From Azospirillum endophyticum (GTDB lineage Bacteria > Pseudomonadota > Alphaproteobacteria > Azospirillales > Azospirillaceae), in contig NZ_JAENHM010000048.1 of the NCBI RefSeq assembly GCF_016595245.1, positions 10,039 through 62,759 of the forward strand: a DNA stretch of 52,721 bases. The letters are read 5' to 3'. Below the pieces are notes generated by a model, which saw nothing but the letters and a program-made list of their open reading frames with translations, was not told the origin of the DNA and did no database searches. A program made the translations under genes and the position numbers. Positions 45,106 to 52,721 of the stretch are shown here, one piece after another (the stretch's first letter is position 1; each line of letters begins with the position of its first letter).

Positions 45106-45726
45106 CTATTCCGCCGCCTCGTCGCGGAGGGTGTCGTCATCACGGTCGCCGGTATAATGCGCCGGCCACTGTCTGCGCACCTGCTCGCCGTTGCTGTCGA
45201 AGATGTGGCACATGTTCAGCAGGACCGGCCGCTTGCCGTCGCCGTCAGCCGGTTTTCCGGCGTTTCCGGGACGTTTGGCCGCTTCGCGGGCCAGGATCGG
45301 GTAGATGGTCTGGAAGGCGGTGGTCGCCAGCGGGCCCAGCAGCTCCACCAGATGGGTGCAGCCCTTCGCTCCCCCCAGCCGCTCCTTCACCGACCGGGTC
45401 CAGCCCGGCCCGACGCGCAAGCCCACCAACTGCTGGAACCGCGGCGTGATGCTGCCGCAGGCGGCATAGGGGCTGTGCTGGGTCACCGCCTCCACCGCCT
45501 GGACGGTCAGCGTGTCGTCGACCGTCAGGCGCATCCACATCTGGTGGATCGGCGTGCCGGGCTCCATATGCCCGCGCTCCTCCGTGTGGAAGCCATAGCT
45601 CTTGACGTCGGTCAGATGGCCTTCGATGTCCCACAGCCCGTCGGCGCGCCGGAAACCCTGGCAGGTGACGCGGCGGGTGTGGATCGGCTCGCGCGCGGCG
45701 GGGGCGGACAGCGAGGACGCGGACAT
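45106..45726 (-). CDS. DUF2889 protein
   Basis: 206 aa. Family-like segments are RVTCQGFRRADGLWDIEGHLTD (about 18-39), the HMEPGTPIHQMWMRLTVDD block, and CGSITPRFQQLVGLRVGPGW with the KGCTHLVELLGP block after it. DUF2889 proteins are conserved, soluble and of unknown function. Several conserved Cys and His could bind a metal. Start ATG 45724-45726. Convergent with the RHH gene, 7 nt apart. Confidence 0.8.
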   Translation of the reverse strand: MSASSLSAPAAREPIHTRRVTCQGFRRADGLWDIEGHLTDVKSYGFHTEERGHMEPGTPIHQMWMRLTVDDTLTVQAVEAVTQHSPYAACGSITPRFQQLVGLRVGPGWTRSVKERLGGAKGCTHLVELLGPLATTAFQTIYPILAREAAKRPGNAGKPADGDGKRPVLLNMCHIFDSNGEQVRRQWPAHYTGDRDDDTLRDEAAE

Positions 45727-45836
45727 CGGGCTTTCCAGTTCGGCAGGGGAGGATGGCTCACCCTCGACTATCGGTGGGGCCGGGCGCCCGGTCAACCCGA
45801 CCCCACCGCAATGCAGCGTTACCTATGGGTCAAGCT

Positions 45837-46298
45837 TCATCCCAGCGTGGCCTCCGCCGAATAGCCGCTGCCGAACATGTAGGCCTCACGGTTGCGCAGC
45901 TCGTCCTCCAGATGGGTGCGCACCACGGCGAACAGGTCGCGGATCGACACCATGCCGACCACCTCGCCGCCCACCGCGATGGGCAGGTGGCGGTAATGGT
46001 GCCGCTCCATCAGGTCCAGTGCCTCCAACGCGCTGGCGGACGGCTCCAGCGTGTCCGGGTCGGCGGTCATCACCGCCGACAGCGGGGTGGTGCCGGGGTC
46101 GAGCCCGGCCGCGATCACGCGGGCGGTCATGTCGCGCTCGGTGACGATGCCCTTCAGCCTCCGCCCTTCGGTGACCAGCACCGCGGCGATGCGCTTTTCC
46201 GCCATCAGCGTGGCGGCATCGCGCACGCTGGCGCCGGGCGGCAGGCAGGACAGCTCCTGGTTCTTGATGACGTCAGGCATCAGTCGGCGTGTCGGCAT
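45837..46298 (-). CDS. CBS-pair domain protein
   Basis: 153 aa with two CBS motifs: about 8-60 (MPDVIKNQELSCL then RIAAVLVTEGRRLKGIVTERD) and about 70-128 (LSAVMTADPDTLE, HYRHLPIAVGGEVVGMVSIRDL). Such stand-alone CBS pairs bind adenine nucleotides and regulate other proteins. ATG 46296-46298 was chosen for GAGGGAG 9 nt upstream; ATG 46307 is an alternative. The partner is unknown. Confidence 0.87.
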   Translation of the reverse strand: MPTRRLMPDVIKNQELSCLPPGASVRDAATLMAEKRIAAVLVTEGRRLKGIVTERDMTARVIAAGLDPGTTPLSAVMTADPDTLEPSASALEALDLMERHHYRHLPIAVGGEVVGMVSIRDLFAVVRTHLEDELRNREAYMFGSGYSAEATLG

Positions 46299-46465
46299 GT
46301 GTCCCATCTCCCTCGTGATTGCAGGTTTTGTGGACGAACGATGCACTCGATCGCGATCTCGCACCGCGCTATGCCCGATCCTGTCAGCTTGATGCTCCAA
46401 TAGTCAATAGAACCGATTGCTGAAAACTTTACGCATATCAAGGTATGTCTTTGCCCCGGGTACCA

Positions 46466-46972
46466 TTACTGGCCGGATTCCAGGCGTTTGCGCAGGCCGT
46501 CGAAGCCGCTGGTGTAGATGCCGGCGATGGCCTTGCGAGCCTCCGCGTCCGACGCACCCTTGGCTTCGAAGCGGGAGGACCAAGTGATGCGGGTGGTGCC
46601 GGCGTCGACCGCGCTCAGCCTGATGGTGGAGGTGTAGTTCCTCACCGGCAGCGGCCCGCTCAGCAGCGTGTAACGCAGCCGGTGCCTGGCGGTGGAAAGA
46701 CCGGTCAGCCGTTCCTGGATGGCGCCGCCGCCCTTCAGCGCGAGGTCGCGGTCCTGCCTGTCGCCGGTCTTGCGCAGGTTGCAGCTTTCCACCGCCGGGT
46801 GCCAGTCGCCGATGGCGCAGAAGGGGGCGATCTGCTTCCACACCTGTTCGATCGGCGCCTTGATCGTCGCCTGCTCGCGCACCTCCAGCGCCAGCGCCGG
46901 CACCGCGCCCAAAAGCACGGCCGCCGCCGGCAGCAGCGCTCCCAATGCCGACATGCCCGTCAATGCCTTCAT
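46466..46972 (-). CDS. exported SRPBCC (START-like) protein
   Basis: 168 aa with a signal peptide (1-29, ending ALA). The SRPBCC/polyketide-cyclase fold (about 31-165) includes IKAPIEQVWKQIAPFCAIGDWHP, the SCNLRKTG turn and TRITWSSRFEAKG. The helix-grip fold holds a hydrophobic ligand, which cannot be named. Export makes it less common than the cytoplasmic members. Start ATG 46970-46972. Confidence 0.82.
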   Translation of the reverse strand: MKALTGMSALGALLPAAAVLLGAVPALALEVREQATIKAPIEQVWKQIAPFCAIGDWHPAVESCNLRKTGDRQDRDLALKGGGAIQERLTGLSTARHRLRYTLLSGPLPVRNYTSTIRLSAVDAGTTRITWSSRFEAKGASDAEARKAIAGIYTSGFDGLRKRLESGQ

Positions 46973-47088
46973 CACCCATCCTCCCGTTGGTGCCGCGGCG
47001 GACTGGCCGTGGTCTTCGCGGGGAGTATGGGCAGGCAACCGTCGGCGCGGCTATTGTGCGAAAGGCGGATTATCCGTGATTGGCCGGA

Positions 47089-48234
47089 TCAGGCCGGCAT
47101 GACCGACTCTTCCAACACGGCGCGGACGGCGGCGGCATCGACGTCGCGGCGGGTGAAGGCATTGCCGATGCGGTCGGCCAGGATGAAGGTGATGCGGCCG
47201 TCCTGCACCTTCTTGTCCTTGGCCATCGACCGCACCAGCGCATCGACGTCCCAGGCGACGCCGGCGATGTCGGCCGGGCGCACCGGCAGGCCGACATCGG
47301 CCAGATGGGCGCGGGCGCGCCGGGCGTCCTCGGCCGGGCACAGCCCCAGCCGCACCGACAGGTCGAAGGCCAGGACCATGCCGATCGCCACCCCCTCGCC
47401 ATGCAGCAGGGTCTGGCCGAAGCCGGTCGCCGCCTCCAGCGCATGGCCGAAGGTGTGGCCCAGGTTCAGCAGGGCGCGGTCGCCGCTCTCCCGCTCGTCG
47501 ACGCCGACGATGTCGGCCTTGGCGCGGCAGCTGACCGTCACCGCATGGCGCCGGGCATCGCTGTCGCCGTCGACCACCCGCCGGCCGTTCCGTTCCAGCC
47601 AGGCGAAGAAGTCGGGCTGGCGGATCAGGCCGTATTTCACCACCTCGGCATAGCCGGCCAGCACCTCGCGCCGGGGCAGGGTGTCGAGCGTCGCGGTGTC
47701 GGCGATGACCAGGCGCGGCTGGTGGAAGGCGCCGATCAGGTTCTTGCCGTGCCGGCTGTTGATACCGGTCTTGCCGCCGACCGAGCTGTCGACCTGGGAC
47801 AGCAGCGTGGTCGGCACCTGGATGAAGTCGATGCCGCGCAGCGCGGAGGCGGCAGCGAAGCCGGTGATGTCGCCGATCACCCCGCCGCCCAGCGCCAGCA
47901 GCACGGTGGAGCGCTCGATCCCGCGGCCCAGCACGTCGTCCATCAGCTGCTGGAAATGGGCGAAATCCTTGGTCTTCTCGCCGGCCGGCAGCACGATGGC
48001 CGGCTGCGGCGCGATCCCCGCCGCCAGCATCGCGGCGTCGAGGGTGTCGAGATGCAGGGGCGCGACGTTGGCGTCGGTCACCACGATGGGCGCCCGGCCG
48101 CGGGTGACGGCGGCGATGCGCTCGCCGGCATCGGCCAGCACGCCGTCGCCGACCAGGATGTCGTAGCTGCGGGCGCCCAGCTCCAGGCGGACGGTGTCGA
48201 GTGCGGCCGGGGTGGCGGCGGAAACGGAGGTCAT
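47089..48234 (-). CDS. aroB: 3-dehydroquinate synthase
   Basis: 381 aa enzyme (EC 4.2.3.4) that forms 3-dehydroquinate from DAHP in the shikimate pathway, with NAD and a divalent metal. The NAD block is GGGVIGDITGFAAA; metal ligands sit in GYAEVVKYG (Glu), NLGHTFGHALE (His) and LLHGEGVAIG (His). Length is typical. It follows aroK after 48 nt on the same strand. Confidence 0.95.
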   Translation of the reverse strand: MTSVSAATPAALDTVRLELGARSYDILVGDGVLADAGERIAAVTRGRAPIVVTDANVAPLHLDTLDAAMLAAGIAPQPAIVLPAGEKTKDFAHFQQLMDDVLGRGIERSTVLLALGGGVIGDITGFAAASALRGIDFIQVPTTLLSQVDSSVGGKTGINSRHGKNLIGAFHQPRLVIADTATLDTLPRREVLAGYAEVVKYGLIRQPDFFAWLERNGRRVVDGDSDARRHAVTVSCRAKADIVGVDERESGDRALLNLGHTFGHALEAATGFGQTLLHGEGVAIGMVLAFDLSVRLGLCPAEDARRARAHLADVGLPVRPADIAGVAWDVDALVRSMAKDKKVQDGRITFILADRIGNAFTRRDVDAAAVRAVLEESVMPA

Positions 48235-48282
48235 CGTGGCAGTCCGCGAAGCTGGGGATTCAGGAAGGGGCGGCGGCAGGGA

Positions 48283-48990
48283 TCAGGAGGCGTCGGTCTT
48301 GGAAGGGTCGGTCTTGCCGGGATCGGGCTTGCCGGGCCGGCCGGCGCGCGGAGGGCGGTGGGGAAGCGGGACGCCGAAATGCGCCTCCAGCGCGTCGATC
48401 ACCAGCTCCACCGTCACCTCGGGGGGACGTTCGTCGCTGACCACGGTCAGGTCGGCCTCGGCATAGACGGGATAGCGCTGCTCCATCAGCCGGCCCAGGA
48501 TGGCGCGCGGGTCGCCCTGGTTCAGGATCGGGCGGTGGGTGCGCCGGGCGGTGCGGGCGACCAGCACGTCCAGTTCGGCGCGCAGCCAGACCGACACGCC
48601 GTGCTGGCGGATGGCGGCGCGGGTCTCCGGGTCCATGAAGGCGCCGCCGCCGGTCGCCAGGATGTGCACCGGCTCGTCCTTCACCAGGCGGGTGATGATG
48701 CGGCGTTCGACGGACCGGAAGACCGGCTCGCCGTCGCGGGCGAAGATCTCGGCGATGGTGCAGCCGGCCGCGGCCTCGATCTCGGTGTCGGCGTCGCGGA
48801 AGGGCAGGTGCAGGCGCGTCGCCAGCCGGCGCCCGATGGCGCTCTTGCCGGCTCCCATCAGTCCCACCAGCACCACGGTGCGCGGCAGGAGCGGCTCCGC
48901 ATCCTCCGCCGTCCCCGTCCCTGGCCCCGGTCCCGAAAGCTGGGCCGTCATCGCCTTGCGCAGTCCCATCACGTCCATCCGATCCGCCAC
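48283..48990 (-). CDS. aroK: shikimate kinase
   Basis: 235 aa, longer than the usual 170-180. A 36-residue N-terminal extension and a Pro/Lys-rich C-terminal tail (about 212-235) flank the kinase. P-loop GLMGAGKS (43-50), shikimate-binding DTEIE and ATGGGAF, and the lid RTHRPIL are present. The enzyme phosphorylates shikimate with ATP. Start GTG 48988-48990 was chosen for GGAGGG 6 nt upstream; ATG 48978 and 48969 are alternatives. Operon with aroB. Confidence 0.94.
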   Translation of the reverse strand: MADRMDVMGLRKAMTAQLSGPGPGTGTAEDAEPLLPRTVVLVGLMGAGKSAIGRRLATRLHLPFRDADTEIEAAAGCTIAEIFARDGEPVFRSVERRIITRLVKDEPVHILATGGGAFMDPETRAAIRQHGVSVWLRAELDVLVARTARRTHRPILNQGDPRAILGRLMEQRYPVYAEADLTVVSDERPPEVTVELVIDALEAHFGVPLPHRPPRAGRPGKPDPGKTDPSKTDAS

Positions 48991-49356
48991 CCGTACCCTC
49001 CGGTGCCGCCATGCCGGCGTCCGAGCCGGCCGTCACACCGCTGCAACAGACAACACTCATACCCGCCGAAAGCTGGCCTGCACAAGCGCTCCGCCCCTCC
49101 GCGGCCTTCCCCCGAAAGCCCGGCGGACGGTCGGAAGATGACCGGTGGACGGGTTGCGCGGCGTCCCAACCTGTGGCTACACTGCGCCGCCCGACGGTAT
49201 CCCCGATGGCGGTGCCCCGGTCGCCGGCCCCCCGCCGCGGCGGGGGTCGCGGATGCTTTAGCAGAAAAGCCATTGCTTGTCCCAAGCCCTGCGGAAGCAA
49301 GGCGTGGTAGCTCCGCTCCGGTCTTCCGTTTTCCGACACAACATGTTCCTGGTGCC
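48991..49356. other. divergent region between aroK and the xerD-side genes
   Basis: 366 nt. It must hold the promoters for aroK (minus) and the downstream plus-strand genes. It contains a G/C-rich inverted repeat CCCCCGCCGC/GCGGCGGGGG-like at about 49229-49246 and a short TTGCTT word at 49273-49278. No convincing promoter pair or RNA gene was recognised. Confidence 0.35.
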
Positions 49357-49497
49357 ATGAGCCGGTTTCTCTCGATCCTCTTCGTCCTGCTGTTGCTGGT
49401 GATCGCCGGTGGCATGGTCTTCCTCGCGTCCTGGGACCTGCCGGCTCCGTCGAAAACGGTGGAGAAAGTCCTGCCGGATGAGCGCTTCCCGCGCTGA
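49357..49497 (+). CDS. small single-span membrane protein
   Basis: 46 aa. A strong hydrophobic helix (LSILFVLLLLVIAGGMVFLA, about 5-24) is followed by WDLPAPSKTVEKVLPDERFPR, a short periplasmic or cytoplasmic tail. The last 20 bases overlap the start of the next gene in another frame, so the two are probably co-translated. No family was recognised. The absence of a clear ribosome site lowers confidence. Confidence 0.55.
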   Translation: MSRFLSILFVLLLLVIAGGMVFLASWDLPAPSKTVEKVLPDERFPR

Positions 49498-51418
49498 ACC
49501 CCGACCATCGGCCGGGAGCGTTTCCCGGATGGCGGTGCCGCTGCTGGCCGGGTTCCTGGCGGCCGGCTGGACCGTGGCCGCCGCCGCTCAGGCCTTCGGC
49601 CCGCCGGTCCGGCTGACGCCCGACGCCGCCGCTCCCGCCCAACCCCAGGCCGCTGCCCCGGCTCCCGCCCCTCCCCGTGCCCCCACTCCCGCGGTCGTGC
49701 CGGCCTATCCGCCCGCGGTGACGCCGCCGCCCGCCGTCTCTCCGGTGGTGGCGCGGCCGGCGCCGGTCGCGCGCGACCCGCTGGGCGCGCCCGACCCGGA
49801 CGGGGCCGGTACCCTCGACGGCCTGCAGGGGCTGGGTGGGGATCCCTGGCGCGGCATCGGCCGGGCGGAGCTTCTGCCGCTGATCGCCGCGCTTCCGGTC
49901 GACACCCCGTCCCCCACCATTAAGGCGCTGGAGCGCCGGCTGCTGCTGAGCGCCGGTTCTCCCGCGGTCGCGACCGGAGAGGTGCCGCCGCCCCGCCGTT
50001 TCGGCGCCCTGCGCATCGAGAAGCTGGCCCGGCTCGGCGATCCCGCCGGGGCGGCCGCCCTGGCCGGGCTGCTGCCGGCGGCGCTGGCGGCGGATGAGCC
50101 GGCGGCGAAGGCGCTGACCGATGCGGAGCTGGTGCGCGGCGGCATGGACTGCCAGCGTGCACTGGCGCGCGGCAAGGGCTTCGCCTCCCCCTACTGGATC
50201 AGGCTGGCCCTGTTCTGCCATGCCCGCGTCGGCGACCGGGCCGGCACGGACGAGGCGCTGGGGGTCTTGCGCGGCGGCCGGCGCTCCGACCCCTTCCTGC
50301 CGGTCGCCGAGGCCCTGGCCGGCGCCGCCCGCCCGCCCGCCCGCTCGCTGTCCCTGCAGGGCGACGGCGAGGGGCTGGCGCTGATGCTCGCCGCCATGCG
50401 CACGGCGCGGATCGCCGTCCCGCCCGACCGGCTGCCGCTGGACGACCCGCCGGCGCTGGCCGCCATCGCCACCAACCCCTCCACCGATCCCGCCACCCGC
50501 GCCGCCGCCGGCGAGCGGGCGGCGGCCTCCCTGTTTCTCGACGCCAGGCAGCTTCTCGACCTGTATGTCCAGGTGCCGGCCGTGGGGGACGAGCTGCTGC
50601 GGGTCGGCGACATCGCCCGGCGCGACCGCGGTGCCCGCACCCGCGCGCTGGTCCATCAGGCGATGGCGGCGGCGATGGACGGACGCCGTCGCGTCGCGCT
50701 GGCCGCCCTAGCGGTCGAACTCGTCGACCCTCGCCTGCGCGCCGGTCCGGTCGGCGGTGCCGCGGCCGGTTTGCTCGACAGCGTCTCGCCGGCCGGCGAC
50801 GCGGCGGCCTTGGCACCGGCGGCGGCACGGCTCTATTACGCGCAGGGCCGGCTCGACCAGGCGCGGCGCTGGCACGATCTCGCCCTGCGCAGCGGCCGGA
50901 GCGCCGACACCGCCTGGCTGTGGCCGCTGGCCGTGGTGGCGGCGGGCCCGGGACGCGGTCAGGGAACCGCGGATCCGCAAGCGTTGACCGCTTGGCTGGA
51001 CGAGGCGCTGCGCGGCGCCGATCCCCTTGCCCGCAGCCGCATCGCCGGCCAGTTGGCCCTTCTCCAGGCGACCGGTGTCGCCGTGCCGGACGAAGCCTGG
51101 ATGAAGGCCACGGACGGCGCCGGACCGCCCAGCGGCAGCGATGCCGGCGTCGATCCGGCGCTGTGGCAGCGGCTGGGCGATGCCGCGGCCGGCGGGCGCA
51201 TCGGCGAGACGGTGGTGGTCGCCCTGCTGCTGCTGGGAGAGGCCGGCCCTGCCGCCCTGCCGCCCGTCGTCACCGCCCGGGTGGCGGCCAACCTGAAGGC
51301 GGTCGGGCTGGAGCCGGATGCCCGCGCCCTGGCCCGCGAGGCGCTGGCGGTTCTCGCCGGCCCCACCGCGCCGGCCCCGAATTCCGGGACCCCGATCTCC
51401 AATCCGCCCGCCGAATGA
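49478..51418 (+). CDS. large exported hypothetical protein upstream of xerD
   Basis: 646 aa. Signal peptide (about 18-38, MAVPLLAGFLAAGWTVAAAA), then an Ala/Pro-rich linker (about 45-100), then a helical repeat-like body (about 115-620) with many AAALAGLL and AALAVELV-type helices, resembling TPR/HEAT-type solenoids, although no canonical TPR was confirmed. Probably periplasmic. Start ATG 49478; ATG 49529 begins directly at the signal peptide and is a real alternative. It overlaps the small membrane gene and precedes xerD. Function unknown. Confidence 0.65.
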   Translation: MSASRAEPRPSAGSVSRMAVPLLAGFLAAGWTVAAAAQAFGPPVRLTPDAAAPAQPQAAAPAPAPPRAPTPAVVPAYPPAVTPPPAVSPVVARPAPVARDPLGAPDPDGAGTLDGLQGLGGDPWRGIGRAELLPLIAALPVDTPSPTIKALERRLLLSAGSPAVATGEVPPPRRFGALRIEKLARLGDPAGAAALAGLLPAALAADEPAAKALTDAELVRGGMDCQRALARGKGFASPYWIRLALFCHARVGDRAGTDEALGVLRGGRRSDPFLPVAEALAGAARPPARSLSLQGDGEGLALMLAAMRTARIAVPPDRLPLDDPPALAAIATNPSTDPATRAAAGERAAASLFLDARQLLDLYVQVPAVGDELLRVGDIARRDRGARTRALVHQAMAAAMDGRRRVALAALAVELVDPRLRAGPVGGAAAGLLDSVSPAGDAAALAPAAARLYYAQGRLDQARRWHDLALRSGRSADTAWLWPLAVVAAGPGRGQGTADPQALTAWLDEALRGADPLARSRIAGQLALLQATGVAVPDEAWMKATDGAGPPSGSDAGVDPALWQRLGDAAAGGRIGETVVVALLLLGEAGPAALPPVVTARVAANLKAVGLEPDARALAREALAVLAGPTAPAPNSGTPISNPPAE

Positions 51419-51490
51419 CCTCATGCCCCGGGGAGCCCGCCGCCGCCATGACGCCGCCATCCATGACACCAACGCCATGACACCGAAGCA

Positions 51491-52492
51491 ATGACCGGCA
51501 GCAAGAGCCCGGCGAAGCGGCGCGGCCGGCCGTGCAAGCCGCGCACCCTCGCCACCTCCCCGCATCTGGACGCCTTCCTCGACATGCTGACGGCGGAACG
51601 CGGGGCGGCGGTGAACACGCGGCTGGCCTATGAACGCGACCTCGCCGATCTCGGGCGCTGGCTGGCCCAGCGCAGCGTGGCCCTGGATGCGGCGGGAACC
51701 GAGGATCTGCGCGCCTATCTGGCGGTGCAGAGCAAGGACGGCGCGCCCCGCACCGTGGCGCGGCGGCTGTCGGCGATGCGGCAGTTCTACCGTTTCCTGC
51801 TGTCCGAAGGCCGCCGCGCCGAGGACCCCGCCTCGCCGCTCGACAGCCCCAGGCAGGGCCGCCCGCTGCCCAAGATCCTGACCGAGGCGGAGGTCGGCGC
51901 CATGCTGTCCACCGCCGAGGCGCGCGGCGGGCCGGAGGGGCCGCGGCTGGTGGCATTGCTGGAGGTTCTCTACGCCACCGGCCTGCGGGTGTCGGAACTG
52001 GTCGGGCTGCCGATGACCGCGATCATGCGCGATGGCCGCGGCCTGCTGGTCCGCGGCAAGGGCGGCAAGGAGCGGATGGTGCCGCTGTCCGACCCGGCGC
52101 TGGCGGCGCTGGCGACCTACATCCCGCTGCGCGCCCACTTCATTCCGCCGACCGGCGGCGAAGCGGCCGGGCACAGCCCCTTCCTGTTCCCCTCACGCAT
52201 TTCCGCCGAAGGGCATTTGACGCGCCAGCGCTTCGCCCAGCTGCTGAAACAGCTCGCCATCGACGCCGGCATCGATCCGGAGAAGGTCAGCCCCCACGTC
52301 CTGCGCCACGCCTTCGCCACCCATCTGCTCGACCATGGCGCCGACCTGCGCTCGGTCCAGAAGATGCTGGGCCACGCCGACATCGCGACGACGCAGATCT
52401 ATACCCATGTGGTGACGGAGCGGCTGAAGAAGGTCATGCACGACCACCACCCGCTGGCCCGCCGCAGGGTGGAAGAGCCGTCGGAGGGGTAG
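51491..52492 (+). CDS. xerD: tyrosine recombinase XerD
   Basis: 333 aa tyrosine recombinase, with an N-terminal SAM-like DNA-binding domain (about 24-110) and a catalytic domain (about 128-315). The catalytic residues are Arg166 (ATGLRVSEL), Lys190 or Lys193 (GKGGKER), His269-x-x-Arg272 (HVLRHAFATH), His295 (LGHADI) and nucleophile Tyr304 (QIYTHV). With XerC it resolves chromosome dimers at dif during FtsK-dependent segregation. The first 20 residues are a basic extension. It follows an exported protein gene after 72 nt containing repeated ATGACACC-like words. Confidence 0.92.
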   Translation: MTGSKSPAKRRGRPCKPRTLATSPHLDAFLDMLTAERGAAVNTRLAYERDLADLGRWLAQRSVALDAAGTEDLRAYLAVQSKDGAPRTVARRLSAMRQFYRFLLSEGRRAEDPASPLDSPRQGRPLPKILTEAEVGAMLSTAEARGGPEGPRLVALLEVLYATGLRVSELVGLPMTAIMRDGRGLLVRGKGGKERMVPLSDPALAALATYIPLRAHFIPPTGGEAAGHSPFLFPSRISAEGHLTRQRFAQLLKQLAIDAGIDPEKVSPHVLRHAFATHLLDHGADLRSVQKMLGHADIATTQIYTHVVTERLKKVMHDHHPLARRRVEEPSEG

Positions 52493-52500
52493 GGGAGGCG

Positions 52501-52721
52501 CAAGGATGGGTGGGGAGGTGTGGGCTTCGAATGCCCCCTCCCAACCTCCCCCGCTTCGCAGCTACGGGATGCACAGATCTCGCGCTTGCAACAATTCATG
52601 CAGTCTGGCGTTGAGAAAAGCCCCTCTCCCCTCGCGGGAGAGGGGTTGGGGTGAGGGGGTGCAAATTGAATTTCCCCAGCCTTCGGTCGGCCGCACCCCT
52701 TGTGTCTTTGAGTTTTGCTAG
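52501..52721. repeat. family A and family B palindromic repeats at the right end
   Basis: Family B: C-rich arm ending ACCTCCCCCGCTT (52534-52556), opposed by GGGTGGGGAGGTG-type sequence at about 52507-52520. Family A: hairpin CCCCTCTCCC (52621-52630) / GGGAGAGGGG (52636-52645) followed by TTGGGGTGAGGGGG, matching in inverted orientation the element at 77-112. A 71-codon ORF runs through both but has repeat-derived sequence and was not called. Confidence 0.6.

Noticed and set aside
49200..49340. Possible signal recognition particle RNA (GGAAGCAAGGC-like stretch)
   Set aside because: The conserved GGAAGGAAGCAGCC loop and the pairing arms of SRP RNA are missing.
52506..52721. 71-codon ORF at the right end
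   Set aside because: It runs through family A and B repeats; its sequence is repeat-derived.

Overview
The window looks like a chromosomal segment of an alphaproteobacterium of the Azospirillum type (Rhodospirillales). This is inferred from the very high GC content with strong GC third positions, from MucR and ChvI/ChvG regulators, from an olsB-olsA ornithine-lipid pair, from a cobS/cobT cobaltochelatase locus beside a J-domain protein and BolA, and from a short HprK-RapZ-EIIA-HPr-EI nitrogen-type PTS cluster. No phage, insertion sequence or CRISPR array is visible. Most of the content is housekeeping plus a few accessory modules.

Layout. 0.1-5.8 kb: a LolD/YbbA-type ABC ATPase diverges from tesA, which is followed by a FIST sensor and an aldo/keto reductase; then an RNA 2',3'-cyclic phosphodiesterase converges on a GGDEF diguanylate cyclase. 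6-9.5 kb: dnaK-dnaJ on the minus strand with a promoter and a terminator. 9.9-14.6 kb: small hypotheticals, a NodB-like deacetylase homolog that has lost its metal ligands, a VanX/DdpX-type dipeptidase, tsaB-rimI, and a TusA-like protein. 14.7-17.4 kb: mucR, olsB-olsA and tRNA-Gly(CCC). 17.5-22.7 kb: mostly unknown proteins (a zinc-knuckle protein, YgjV-like, a DUF2383-like helical bundle, a long acidic disordered zinc-ribbon protein, DUF1003).

23-33.8 kb: GTP-type PEP carboxykinase and a HugZ-like protein on the minus strand, then chvI-chvG, a coiled-coil protein, hprK-rapZ, EIIA(Man), HPr and EI on the plus strand. This is the conserved alphaproteobacterial block that joins envelope/acid sensing, PTS phosphorylation state and gluconeogenesis. 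33.8-39.3 kb: a cytochrome c and a thermonuclease-like protein, a divergent M48 metalloprotease, and a class III adenylate/guanylate cyclase. 39.3-44.3 kb: the operon J-domain protein, cobS, antitoxin, PIN toxin, cobT (minus strand), then bolA. 44.6-47 kb: an RHH-domain regulator, DUF2889, a CBS-pair protein and an exported SRPBCC protein. 47-52.5 kb: aroK-aroB diverging from a small membrane protein, a large exported unknown protein and a XerD-type recombinase.

The most unusual region is the toxin-antitoxin pair placed between cobS and cobT. The antitoxin appears to be a three-part fusion: an AbrB-type DNA-binding hairpin, a region resembling the RHH protein encoded 2.4 kb away, and a VapB-like tail. 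Other observations include a RapZ whose Walker A lysine is a methionine, a probable pseudo-deacetylase, an acidic disordered protein with five repeated short helices, overlapping initiation codons of two divergent genes, and several palindromic intergenic repeats. All assignments rest on reading the sequence by eye and on family knowledge; no database search was run.
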